DNA of 64,000 bases from Cupriavidus sp. (GTDB taxonomy: Bacteria > Pseudomonadota > Gammaproteobacteria > Burkholderiales > Burkholderiaceae): positions 1-64,000 of the forward strand of contig JAPSLC010000022.1 in NCBI GenBank assembly GCA_031181345.1. Direction: 5' to 3'. The notes below the pieces were generated by a model. The model was not told the origin of the DNA and searched no databases. It saw nothing but the letters and a program-made list of their open reading frames with translations. Positions 30,522 to 38,426 of this stretch are shown in pieces. Every line of letters begins with the position of its first letter. The first letter of the stretch is position 1. The translations under genes were made by a program, and so were the position numbers.

Positions 30522-30669
30522 GGAAATTCTTCGGATCACGGGATCTGCTTGCTTCGGGGGCGAAGTGGTTGGCAAAAGACTGCCATGATAGAGGAAACCC
30601 TTTGCACAAAGTTCCTCGCGGCAGCCAACCTAGGGTCAGTCCCGAGCGCGGAGCGGGCCCGATCCCTGC

Positions 30670-30720
30670 CCGATCCACGCCATCGGGACGCCGTTGCGGC
30701 GCCATGGTGGCGTGGATCGG
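30670..30720. repeat. Long inverted repeat downstream of the N-formylglutamate amidohydrolase gene
   Basis: Perfect 13-bp arms (30670-30682 and 30708-30720) enclosing 25 bases that include a GGCGCC palindrome. It lies 24 bases past the amidohydrolase stop and about 150 bases upstream of the lipoprotein start. No T-tract. It may be a terminator, a processing site or a binding site. Confidence 0.55.
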
Positions 30721-30744
30721 GCCGGACCGATGCCGGCCCGGCGC

Positions 30745-31626
30745 CTAGCGCGTCGCGGACGCGCGGGCGAAGCGGTCGAGCTCGGCAAGCAGCGCGTTGA
30801 GGTCGCGCTTGAGCTTGTCGAAACCCGCATTGCGGGTCAGCGCCACCTCGTCCATATACAGCTTGCGATTGATCTCGAGCTGCAGGCTGTGGCGGCCGGC
30901 CTGGGGCTGGCCGACCACGCGCACGATCTCCACGCCCTTGTAGGGGTGGTTGCGCCAGACGTCGTAGCCCATTTCCTTGAGCACGCCCTCGACCAGGTCG
31001 GTGAAACGCTTGTCGCAGGTGCTGCCGTCGCGGTCGCCGACCACGAAGTCCGGATGCTGCAGGCCCGGATGCTCGGTGGCGTATTGCGCCGCCTCGCTCG
31101 GCATCGAATGGCAGTTGATGTGCCATGCGCTGCCGTGCTCGGCGATCGCCCGGTCGGCCAGCTTCTGCAGCTGGGCGTAGTAGGGCAGGTAGTAGCGCTC
31201 GATGCGCGCCTGCACCTCGGCCACGCTCAGCTTGCGATCGTAGATCGCCTCGCCGGTGTCGAGCACGCGCCAGACCAGGCCCTTGCCGAGCCGGGTCTTG
31301 GGCGTTTCCTGCATCGGGCCCGGCCAGGGGGCGTCGAGCAGGGCCTGGTCGATCTCCTCGATGCCGCGGTTGGCATCGAGATAGCTGCGCGGAAAGCCTG
31401 CGCACAGCAGCGCGATGCCCTGCTTCGGCGCGTCGGCGTACAGCTCGTCGACGAAGGTGTCCTCGGCCTGGCGCAGCAGGTTCAAGGGCAGCCCGGCGGC
31501 GTAGCGGAAGTCCGCCGGATAGGTGGTCGCGCTATGCGGTGAATCGAGAAAGAGCGGGCTGCTCTCGCCTTCCGGCAACTGCAGGAAGTAAGGGCGCTCC
31601 GCGCTCTTTCGGTCTGCTTCGGTCAT
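30745..31626 (-). CDS. N-formylglutamate amidohydrolase family protein
   Basis: 293 residues, matching the N-formylglutamate deformylase family (HutG2-type): LDSPHSATTYPADF near 27, LCAGFPRSYLDANRGIEEID near 75, HINCHSMP near 168, FVVGDRDGSTCDKRFTDLV near 193, NHPYKGVEIVR near 225 and LQLEINRKLYMDE near 248. The family releases formate from N-formylglutamate in histidine breakdown. Other hut genes are absent here. It follows a Bug-family binding protein by 22 bases, so a shared transcript and a related substrate are likely. Confidence 0.9.
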   Translation of the reverse strand: MTEADRKSAERPYFLQLPEGESSPLFLDSPHSATTYPADFRYAAGLPLNLLRQAEDTFVDELYADAPKQGIALLCAGFPRSYLDANRGIEEIDQALLDAPWPGPMQETPKTRLGKGLVWRVLDTGEAIYDRKLSVAEVQARIERYYLPYYAQLQKLADRAIAEHGSAWHINCHSMPSEAAQYATEHPGLQHPDFVVGDRDGSTCDKRFTDLVEGVLKEMGYDVWRNHPYKGVEIVRVVGQPQAGRHSLQLEINRKLYMDEVALTRNAGFDKLKRDLNALLAELDRFARASATR

Positions 31627-31648
31627 GATGCTTGCGGCTGGTTGCGGC

Positions 31649-32635
31649 TTAGTCCATCGAGATCTTGGCGGCGGCGGCGATGCGCTTGTTCTTGGCCACT
31701 TCGTTCTTGATCTGCGTGGCGAACTGCGCCGGCGTGTCGCCGACCGGGGTCGCGCCCAGCTTCTCGAACTTCTCCTTGACCTCGGGCATCGCCAGCACCT
31801 TGACGGTGGCGTCGTGCAGCCTGGTCTGGATGTCCGCCGGCAGCTTGGCCGGTGCGATCAGGCCGAACCACGAGGAATCGTTGACTTCGGCCAGGCCCAG
31901 CTCGGCGAAGGTCGGCACGTTCGGCAGCGCGGCGACGCGCTTGGGCGCGGCCACGGCCAGCGCGCGCAGCTTGCCGCCCTGGATGAACGGCAGCGACGAG
32001 GGCAGGTTGTCGAACAGGATCTGGACCTGGTTGGCCAGCGTGTCGTTCAGCGCCGGGCCGACGCCCTTGTACGGCACGTGCAGCAGCTCGGTCTTGCTGC
32101 TCAGCTTGAACAGCTCGCCCATCATGTGCGACACGCTGCCGTTGCCGGCCGAGCCGTAGGCCAGCTTGTTCGGCTGCGACTGCGCCAGCGCGATGAAGGC
32201 CTTCATGTCGTTGGCCTTGACCGACGGGTGGATGCTCATCACGTTGGGCACGGAGGCCAGGTTCGTGATGGTGGTGAAGTCCTTGGTGGCGTCGTACTGC
32301 AGGCGCGGATAGATCGCCGGGTTGATGCCGTGGGTCGAGGCGGTGGCGATGCCGATGGTGTAGCCGTCCGGCGTGGCCTTGGCCAGGTAGCTGGTGCCGA
32401 TGCTGCCGCCGGCGCCGCCGCGGTTGTCGACCACCACGGCCTGGCCTAGTTGCTGGCCCAGCTTGTCGGCGACGATGCGGGCGACGATGTCGGTGGTACC
32501 GCCGGCCGGGAAGGGCACGACCAGCGTGATCGGCTTGGTCGGATACGAACCTTGCGCGGCAGCCTGGAACGACAGGCCGGCGGCCAGGGCGGCCGAGCCG
32601 GCGGCGATAAGGCGGAGCATGTTACGGCGTTGCAT
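31649..32635 (-). CDS. Bug/TctC-family substrate-binding protein
   Basis: Periplasmic solute-binding protein, 328 residues from the Met at 32635. The signal peptide MQRRNMLRLIAAGSAALAAG is followed by YPTKPITLVVPFPAGGTTDIVAR, GAGGSIGTSYLAKA near 85 and VPYKGVGPALNDTLA near 160. It is a Bug protein like the 20034-21020 product, but clearly distinct in sequence. A longer frame upstream lacks a signal peptide and was not used. It is probably cotranscribed with the amidohydrolase and divergent from a LysR gene, suggesting a regulated uptake and deformylation unit. Confidence 0.9.
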   Translation of the reverse strand: MQRRNMLRLIAAGSAALAAGLSFQAAAQGSYPTKPITLVVPFPAGGTTDIVARIVADKLGQQLGQAVVVDNRGGAGGSIGTSYLAKATPDGYTIGIATASTHGINPAIYPRLQYDATKDFTTITNLASVPNVMSIHPSVKANDMKAFIALAQSQPNKLAYGSAGNGSVSHMMGELFKLSSKTELLHVPYKGVGPALNDTLANQVQILFDNLPSSLPFIQGGKLRALAVAAPKRVAALPNVPTFAELGLAEVNDSSWFGLIAPAKLPADIQTRLHDATVKVLAMPEVKEKFEKLGATPVGDTPAQFATQIKNEVAKNKRIAAAAKISMD

Positions 32636-32836
32636 GAATGATCCTGAAAAAGGAGTCCAACACGAATTGGGGGAGGGGGAAGGGGCGTCGGCAAAGCCCG
32701 CCCGTCGTTGCTGTGCTAGAAAGCCTCGTTGTGCTTTGCTTGCGATTCTGCGCAAATCTGCAAGAACCGTGCAAACGAATTAAAATCGCACGGTCATTCC
32801 ATTTGGTCGTGATGTCTGGGAAATCGAGGAAGTCGC

Positions 32837-33739
32837 ATGCGGCGCCTATGCCCGTCGTTGACCGGGCTGCAGGCCTTCGAGGCCGCCGCCCGTCACCTGA
32901 GTTTTACGCTGGCCGCCCGCGAGCTCCATGTCACGCAGGGCGCGGTCAGCAAGCAGGTCCGCCAGCTCGAGTCGTCGCTGGGCGTGGATCTGTTCGAACG
33001 CGTTCGTCAGCGCCTGCTGCTGACCGATGCCGGCCGCCGGTATCTGGAGCGGATCCGGCCAAGCCTGCAGGAGATCGAGGCGGCCACCGTCGAGCTGGTG
33101 GCCAGCCAGGGCCGCGGCGGCACGCTGCACATCGCCAGCATGCCGACGCTGGGCGCCAAGTGGCTGATTCCGCGGCTGCCGCAGTTTTTCGAGCGGCATC
33201 CCGAGGTCACGCTGGAATTCGTGCCGCACGCGCAGGGCTATGACTTCTCGCAGCCGGACCTCGACGCGGCGATCCGCTTCGGCGACGGCGTCTGGCCCGG
33301 CAGCCTGGCCGACTACATGACCGGCCGCGAAGTGCTGCCGGTGTGCCGGCCGGGTTTGCTCTCCAACGAGCCCAACGGCGTGGCCGCGTCGCCGCAGGCG
33401 CTGCTGAACTATCCGTTGCTGCACCATACGACGGTGCCCGAGGCGTGGTCCGACTGGCTGGGCGAGTTGGGCGTGACGACGCGCGAGGCCTGGAGCGGTC
33501 CGCGCTTCGACCAGTTCTCGCTGCTGACGCAGGCGGCGCTGTCGGGGCTGGGCATCGCGCTGATCCCGCGCTGGCTGATCGAGCAGGAGCTGGCCAGCGG
33601 GGCCCTGGTGGTGGCGCACCCGGCCCGCGTGCTCAGCAAGAAGGGCTATTACCTGTGCTACCCGGAGCAGAAGCAGCATCTGCCGGCGCTGCAGACGTTC
33701 CGGCAATGGCTGATGGAAGGGGTGGACGTGGTGGTGTGA
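32837..33739 (+). CDS. LysR-family regulator (GcvA-like)
   Basis: 300 residues, LysR-type with the GcvA/AmpR-branch N terminus: PSLTGLQAFEAAARHLSFTLAA and VTQGAVSKQVRQLESSLGVDLF. The effector domain starts near residue 90. It is divergently placed 201 bases from the Bug protein/amidohydrolase pair, the usual arrangement for its own target. A TAAAAT-like box lies near 32780. Confidence 0.9.
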   Translation: MRRLCPSLTGLQAFEAAARHLSFTLAARELHVTQGAVSKQVRQLESSLGVDLFERVRQRLLLTDAGRRYLERIRPSLQEIEAATVELVASQGRGGTLHIASMPTLGAKWLIPRLPQFFERHPEVTLEFVPHAQGYDFSQPDLDAAIRFGDGVWPGSLADYMTGREVLPVCRPGLLSNEPNGVAASPQALLNYPLLHHTTVPEAWSDWLGELGVTTREAWSGPRFDQFSLLTQAALSGLGIALIPRWLIEQELASGALVVAHPARVLSKKGYYLCYPEQKQHLPALQTFRQWLMEGVDVVV

Positions 33740-33851
33740 GGCGTCGCCTGTCCGTCGTCCCGGCACAAGCCGAGACCGGCGACCGGAAATGGGGGGATGC
33801 CGGTGGGCGAACGCCACCGAGTCCCCGCATGTCCGCGGGCGATGGCCCAGC

Positions 33852-35027
33852 TTACTTCGACAGCACCTTCATCGCCTGCTCGAGCCCGGCGAGGGTGACC
33901 GGATACATCCGCGCCTTCATGATCTGGTTGATCACCGAGATCGACTGGCGGTACTGCCACAGGCCTTCCGGCTCGGGATTGAGCCAGACGAAGCGCGGGA
34001 ACTGGTCGATCAGCCGGTTCAGCCAGACCGCGCCGGCCTCCGGGTTGTTGTACTCGACCGAGCCGCCGGGCTGCAGGATCTCGTACGGGCTCATGGTCGC
34101 GTCGCCGACGAAGATCACCTTGTAGTCGGGCGTGTACTTGTGGATCAGGTCCCAGGTGGCGATCTTTTCCGCGTGCCGGCGGCGGTTGTTCTTCCACACG
34201 TAGTCGTAGACGCAGTTGTGGAAGTAGTAGTACTCCAGATGCTTGAACTCGGTCTTGGCCGCCGAGAACAGTTCCTCGACGCGCTTGATGTGGTCGTCCA
34301 TCGAGCCGCCGACATCCATCAGCATCAGCACCTTGACCTTGTTATGCCGCTCGGGGCGCAGCTTGATGTCGAGCAGGCCGGCGTTGGCGGCGGTCGAATG
34401 GATGGTGTCGTCCAGATCGAGTTCGGTGTCGGCGCCTTCGCGCGCGAACCGGCGCAGCCGCCGCAGCGCGACCTTGATGTTGCGCGTGCCCAGTTCGACC
34501 TGGTCGTCGTAGTCGCGATAGGCACGGGTTTCCCATACCTTGATCGCGGTGCGGTTGCCCTTGGATGGTCCGCCAATGCGGATGCCTTCCGGGTTGTAGC
34601 CGCCGTGGCCGAACGGCGAGGTGCCGCCCGTGCCGATCCACTTGTTGCCGCCCTCGTGCTTTTCCTTCTGCTCTTCCAGCAGCTGCTTCAGGCGCTCCAT
34701 CAGCTTGTCTAGCCCGCCCATCGCCTCGATCTTGGCTTTCTCCTCGGGCGAGAGCTCACGCTCGAGCGTCTTCTGCAGCCAGTCGAGCGGGATATCGGAC
34801 TTCCAGTCGACCAGGTTCTCGACGCCCTTGAAGTAGGCCGCGAAGGTCTGGTCGAACTTGTCGAAGTGCTTCTCGTCCTTGACCAGCGTCATGCGCGACA
34901 GGTAGTAGAACTCGTCGATCGACGGCGCGATCACCTGGGCCTTCAGCGCCTCCAGCATGGTCAGGTATTCCTTGACGGATACCGGCAGCTTGGCGTGCCG
35001 CAGCGAGAAGAAGAAGTCGATCAGCAT
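33852..35027 (-). CDS. VWA domain-containing CoxE-like protein
   Basis: 391 residues. The N-terminal ~190 residues are helical with a charged linker, and a von Willebrand factor A domain follows (~205-390). The metal-site motif is DVGGSMDD near 236 where the classical form is DxSxS, so the second position is Gly, a variant seen in CoxE-like VWA proteins. A later FVGDATMSPYEI segment carries the distal acidic residue. It is encoded with a MoxR AAA+ ATPase (35744-36634). Such pairs insert metals or assemble protein complexes. The client here is not known. Confidence 0.88.
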   Translation of the reverse strand: MLIDFFFSLRHAKLPVSVKEYLTMLEALKAQVIAPSIDEFYYLSRMTLVKDEKHFDKFDQTFAAYFKGVENLVDWKSDIPLDWLQKTLERELSPEEKAKIEAMGGLDKLMERLKQLLEEQKEKHEGGNKWIGTGGTSPFGHGGYNPEGIRIGGPSKGNRTAIKVWETRAYRDYDDQVELGTRNIKVALRRLRRFAREGADTELDLDDTIHSTAANAGLLDIKLRPERHNKVKVLMLMDVGGSMDDHIKRVEELFSAAKTEFKHLEYYYFHNCVYDYVWKNNRRRHAEKIATWDLIHKYTPDYKVIFVGDATMSPYEILQPGGSVEYNNPEAGAVWLNRLIDQFPRFVWLNPEPEGLWQYRQSISVINQIMKARMYPVTLAGLEQAMKVLSK

Positions 35028-35082
35028 GGCGGGTCTCGGTGTCGCGGTGGATGGCTGGCTGGACGGGCGAAAGGCCCCGCGC

Positions 35083-35688
35083 TCAGCGCGGCATCTCCAG
35101 GCGGTAATGCAGATGGCGCTTCACCGTCGGCCATTCGCTGGCGATGATCGAGAAGACCACGGTGTCGCGCAGCGAGCCGTCGGCCATCACCTGGTGGTTG
35201 CGCAGCACGCCATCCTGCTTGGCGCCGAGCCGCGCGATCGCGGCGCGGCTCTGGTGGTTCATCCAGTGGGTGCGGAATTCGACCGCGATGCAGCGCAGCT
35301 GCTCGAAGGCATGCGCCAGCAACAGCAGCTTGCATTCGGTGTTGACCGCGGTGCGCTGCACGCTCTGCGCATACCAGGTGTGGCCGATCTCGAGCCGCCG
35401 ATGGGTCTCGTCGACGTTGAACATCCGCGTCGAGCCGACCACCGGGCCGGCGACGCCGTCCTGCACGCGCCGCACCACGAAGGGCATCGCGCCGAGGCGG
35501 TCGCGCTGGTCCAGCGCGGTGTCGATCCACGCCCGCATGCCGTCGGGCGTCGGCACCGAGGTGTACCACAGCCTCCACAGCTCGCCGTCGCCCGCGGCCG
35601 CGCGCAGTTCGGTTTCATGCGCGGCGTCGAGCGGTTCGAGCATGACGTGGCGGCCTTCCAGCACAATCGGCGCGATCAGACGGGTCAT
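35083..35688 (-). CDS. GNAT-family N-acetyltransferase
   Basis: 201 residues of the RimJ/RimL-like GNAT group: VLEGRHVMLEPLDAAHETEL at the start, a core VVGSTRMFNVDETHRRLEIGHTWY near 85-108, the acetyl-CoA region around TAVNTECKLLLLAHAFEQL and the conserved MNHQSRAAIARLGAKQDG near 142. It lies between the MoxR and VWA genes on the same strand (55-base gaps each side), so it is probably part of that operon. The acceptor is unknown. Confidence 0.88.
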   Translation of the reverse strand: MTRLIAPIVLEGRHVMLEPLDAAHETELRAAAGDGELWRLWYTSVPTPDGMRAWIDTALDQRDRLGAMPFVVRRVQDGVAGPVVGSTRMFNVDETHRRLEIGHTWYAQSVQRTAVNTECKLLLLAHAFEQLRCIAVEFRTHWMNHQSRAAIARLGAKQDGVLRNHQVMADGSLRDTVVFSIIASEWPTVKRHLHYRLEMPR

Positions 35689-35743
35689 CGGGGTTCCTGG
35701 CGAGGGTTGGACGTTCCGGGTTCGACGAGGGCGGGGCGGGCGT

Positions 35744-36634
35744 TCAGCGGTTGGCGCGGTTCATGAAGACCAGGCGCTCGAACAGATGCACGTCCTGCTC
35801 GTTCTTCAGCAGCGCCCCGTGCAGCGGCGGGATCGCGGCCTTCTTGTCCGGGCTGCGCAGCGCCTCGGGCGGAATGTCCTCGGCCATCAGCAGCTTGAGC
35901 CAGTCGATCAGCTCCGAGGTCGACGGCTTCTTCTTCAGGCCGGGCAGGTTGCGCATCTCGTAGAAGGCTTCCAGCGCGGCCGACACCAGTTCGCGCTTGA
36001 TGCCCGGATAGTGGACATCGACGATGCGCTGCATCGTGTCGGCGTCGGGGAACTTGATGTAGTGGAAGAAGCAGCGGCGCAGGAAGGCGTCCGGCAGTTC
36101 CTTCTCGTTGTTCGACGTGATGATGACCAGCGGACGATGTTTCGCGCGGATCAGTTCGCGCGTCTCGTAGACGTAGAACTCCATCCGGTCGATTTCGCGC
36201 AGCAGGTCGTTGGGGAATTCGATGTCCGCTTTGTCGATCTCGTCGATCAGCAGCACCACCGGCTCGTCGGACTCGAACGCCTGCCACAGCACGCCCTTGA
36301 CGATGTAGTTGCGGATGTCGTGCACGCGGTCGTCGCCGAGCTGCGAATCGCGCAGGCGGGACACCGCGTCGTATTCGTACAGGCCCTGCTGCGCCTTGGT
36401 GGTCGACTTGATATGCCACTGCAGCAGCGGCATGCCCAGCGCGGCGGCGACTTCCTCGGCCAGCATGGTCTTGCCGGTGCCGGGCTCGCCCTTGATCAGC
36501 AGCGGACGCTGCAGCGTGCGCGCGGCATTGACGGCAAGCTTCAGGTCATCGGTGGCCACGTAGTGGGCGCTGCCCTCGAAGCGGGCGGAGGGGGCGGCAG
36601 AGGCGCCAGCGGCGGCTTGGGCGGTATCGGTCAT
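35744..36634 (-). CDS. MoxR-family AAA+ ATPase
   Basis: 296 residues from the Met at 36634. Walker A GEPGTGKT near 48, Walker B VVLLIDEIDKADIEF near 110, the sensor-1 region VIITSNNEKELPDAFLRRCFFHY near 155. MoxR ATPases act as chaperones for VWA-domain partners, and one is encoded two genes downstream. A TATACT box (36672-36677 on the minus strand) may be its -10 element. A weak purine-rich ribosome site precedes the ATG. Confidence 0.9.
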   Translation of the reverse strand: MTDTAQAAAGASAAPSARFEGSAHYVATDDLKLAVNAARTLQRPLLIKGEPGTGKTMLAEEVAAALGMPLLQWHIKSTTKAQQGLYEYDAVSRLRDSQLGDDRVHDIRNYIVKGVLWQAFESDEPVVLLIDEIDKADIEFPNDLLREIDRMEFYVYETRELIRAKHRPLVIITSNNEKELPDAFLRRCFFHYIKFPDADTMQRIVDVHYPGIKRELVSAALEAFYEMRNLPGLKKKPSTSELIDWLKLLMAEDIPPEALRSPDKKAAIPPLHGALLKNEQDVHLFERLVFMNRANR

Positions 36635-36957
36635 GTCGCGTTCTGAGGCTTCGTTCGGGTCGGAATGGACCAGTATAAAAGAGCTTTTCCGTTCGCGTGC
36701 GGCCATGGCGCCGCTCTATGGACTGCCGCGTGCCGCGTGCGGTACAATGCGCCGGTTTGACGCGCCCCCACGTCCATCCTCCTTCCCCGGCCGCCACGTC
36801 GCACCCCGGCGGCCCTGGTCGGGAAGCGGCGATCACGAAAGAATGGCCGGCATGACGGTCGATGCGCACGGCCCCGGCCGTGCATTCGGCGGGAGTTCCA
36901 TGTCTGGCCGCTCGGGCAGGTCACGCAGGGTTCAATCCTTCCAATCCGACTACGACA
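36635..36957. promoter_or_regulatory. Divergent promoter region of MoxR operon and cytochrome c genes
   Basis: 323 bases without a gene. On the plus strand a TGGACT box (36719-36724), an 18-base spacer and TACAAT (36743-36748) form a plausible sigma-70 promoter for the cytochrome genes, leaving a long 5' leader of about 200 bases. On the minus strand TATACT (36672-36677) may serve MoxR. I recognise no riboswitch in the leader. Confidence 0.45.
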
Positions 36958-37305
36958 ATGAAAAAGCTCCTCACGATGGTGGTGCTGAGCGCCGCCGCGA
37001 CGGCAGCGCAGGCCCAGGAAGTCAAGGGCAATGTGGAGGCAGCCCGGGATAAGGTGGCGATGTGTATCGGCTGCCACGGTATTCCGGGATATCGGGCTTC
37101 GTTTCCCGAGGTGTATGAAGTGCCGATGATCGGGGGCCAGAGCGCGAAGTACATCGCGAACGCGCTGCAGGAGTACAAGAAGGGCGGCCGCAAGCATCCG
37201 ACCATGCGCGGCATCGCGGCGACGCTGAGCGACCAGGATATCGCCGACGTGGCTGCGTACTACGCGCAGCAGAAGCGCGATACCCGCGACAATCCGCAGA
37301 AGTGA
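36958..37305 (+). CDS. Periplasmic cytochrome c (class I, c4/c5-like)
   Basis: 115 residues from the Met at 36958: signal peptide MKKLLTMVVLSAAATAAQAQ, one haem site CIGCH near residue 38 and a single distal Met in VPMIGGQ or TMRGIA. Electron carrier in the periplasm. The gene is followed after 11 bases by a second one-haem cytochrome, suggesting they act together, probably feeding a terminal oxidase. An upstream frame without signal peptide was not used. Confidence 0.9.
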   Translation: MKKLLTMVVLSAAATAAQAQEVKGNVEAARDKVAMCIGCHGIPGYRASFPEVYEVPMIGGQSAKYIANALQEYKKGGRKHPTMRGIAATLSDQDIADVAAYYAQQKRDTRDNPQK

Positions 37306-37316
37306 GGGGACCCGAC

Positions 37317-37715
37317 ATGAAGACGCTCAAGACGCTCTCGTTCGCGCTCGGCGCACTCGTGCTGGGTGCCTCGGCGATGTCGGCCTCCGCCGCCGATATC
37401 GAAGCCGGCAAGGCCCTGGTGCAGAAGGGCAATTGCGCCGCCTGCCACGGCGCCGACATGAACACCCCGATCGCGCCGGACTATCCGAAGCTGGCCGGCC
37501 AGCACGCCGGTTATCTGTATCACGCGCTGGTCGCCTACCAGATCCACGGCAACCCGCAGGTCGGCCGTTCCAACGCGATCATGCAAGGCCAGGTCAACGC
37601 CAACCCGGGTGTGGTCGGCAAGGACGGCAAGCCGCGTCCCTTCACCCGGCAGGAGCTGAAGGACATGGCCGCGTATCTCGAATCGCTGCCGGGCGATCTG
37701 GTGTTGAAGAGGTAA
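37317..37715 (+). CDS. Periplasmic cytochrome c (class I)
   Basis: 132 residues: signal peptide MKTLKTLSFALGALVLGASA, haem site CAACH near residue 40, PKLAGQHAGYLYHAL near 63 and the axial Met candidate in NAIMQGQ, features of cytochrome c4/c553-type domains. A TGAGGGGA ribosome site overlaps the end of the upstream gene. The gene is followed by a strong intrinsic terminator. Confidence 0.9.
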   Translation: MKTLKTLSFALGALVLGASAMSASAADIEAGKALVQKGNCAACHGADMNTPIAPDYPKLAGQHAGYLYHALVAYQIHGNPQVGRSNAIMQGQVNANPGVVGKDGKPRPFTRQELKDMAAYLESLPGDLVLKR

Positions 37716-37730
37716 GCTCGGTCCATCGTC

Positions 37731-37765
37731 AAAAAAAGCCGCTTCATGATGAAGCGGCTTTTTTT
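37731..37765. terminator. Strong bidirectional intrinsic terminator
   Basis: A-tract (37731-37737), GCCGCTTC-stem with a short central loop, and T-tract (37759-37765). It works in both directions and closes the cytochrome c pair, isolating it from the DUF4160/DUF2442 genes. Confidence 0.9.
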
Positions 37766-37843
37766 ATATATCCTCGGCATGGATCGATCGAAGGCATGAT
37801 GACACGGCAATACGATGGCGCTCCCTCGACAGCGGGAGCCAAT

Positions 37844-38123
37844 GTGCCCACCCTCAGCATATTTTTCGGCATCGTGATCACGATGTATTGGCGTGATCAC
37901 GATGTATTGGCGTGATCACGAACCGGCCCATTTCCATGCGCGCTACGGCGATGCCGAAGCGATCGTCCGAATCGATACGCTCGAGGTTATCGCCGGATCG
38001 CTGCCCCGACGGGCGCTCGCCCTCGTGTTGGAGTGGGCGTCCACGCATCGAGCGGAATTGGCCGAAGATTGGCGTCTCTGCAGAAATCACGAAATGCCAA
38101 AGCCCATCCCGCCCCTGGAGTAA
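37844..38123 (+). pseudogene. DUF4160 gene frameshifted by a 19-bp tandem duplication
   Basis: The reading frame starts at GTG 37844 (GGGAG ribosome site 5 bases before) with VPTLSIFFGIVITMYWRDH, the canonical DUF4160 opening. It then runs into a direct duplication of the 19 bases GTATTGGCGTGATCACGAT (copies at 37885-37903 and 37904-37922 region), shifts frame and stops at 37915. The remaining DUF4160 sequence, MYWRDHEPAHFHARYGDAEAI onward, continues in the next frame to 38123. Removing one copy restores an intact ~86-residue protein. A shortened product from GTG 37893 or ATG 37902 is possible. DUF4160 is often paired with DUF2442, as here. Confidence 0.85.
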
Positions 38124-38128
38124 ATGCA

Positions 38129-38383
38129 ATGGTTGCATGGCACGTCACCCATCTGGCGGTCCTGCCAGATCATGGACTGGACGTCGAATTCGCCGATGAC
38201 ACGCGCGGCATCGTGGATATGTCGCGCGAGGATTTCCGTGGCGTGTTTGCGCCGTTGGCGGACGAAGCCTATTTCTCCAAGGCCTCCATTGCCGACGGCG
38301 CGGTGGTGTGGCCAAACGGGGTCGATATTGCGCCGGATGCGATGTATGAGGAAGTGACCGGGCGCCCGTTGAGCGGATCGTAG
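38129..38383 (+). CDS. DUF2442-family protein
   Basis: 84 residues: VAWHVTHLAVLPDHGLDVEF, DDTRGIVDMSREDF, then SIADGAVVWPNGVDIAPDAMYEE, which is the DUF2442 layout. It starts 5 bases after the DUF4160 stop with GGAG at 38117-38120. DUF2442 and DUF4160 genes are commonly adjacent and have been listed as a possible toxin-antitoxin pair, but activity is not established. Its partner here is broken. Confidence 0.85.
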   Translation: MVAWHVTHLAVLPDHGLDVEFADDTRGIVDMSREDFRGVFAPLADEAYFSKASIADGAVVWPNGVDIAPDAMYEEVTGRPLSGS

Positions 38384-38396
38384 GCGCCCGGGTCAA

Positions 38397-38416
38397 TGGC
38401 GGCGCATCGGCCGCCA
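38397..38416. terminator. Hairpin between convergent DUF2442 and aroG genes
   Basis: Perfect 7-bp arms (38397-38403 and 38410-38416) with a 6-base loop, in the 43-base gap between the two convergent genes. No T-tract is present, so termination strength is uncertain. Confidence 0.4.
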
Positions 38417-38426
38417 GATCAACGTT

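Noticed and set aside
37743..37764. Hairpin as an operator upstream of DUF4160
   Set aside because: A- and T-tracts on both sides and its place after the cytochrome stop make it a bidirectional terminator.
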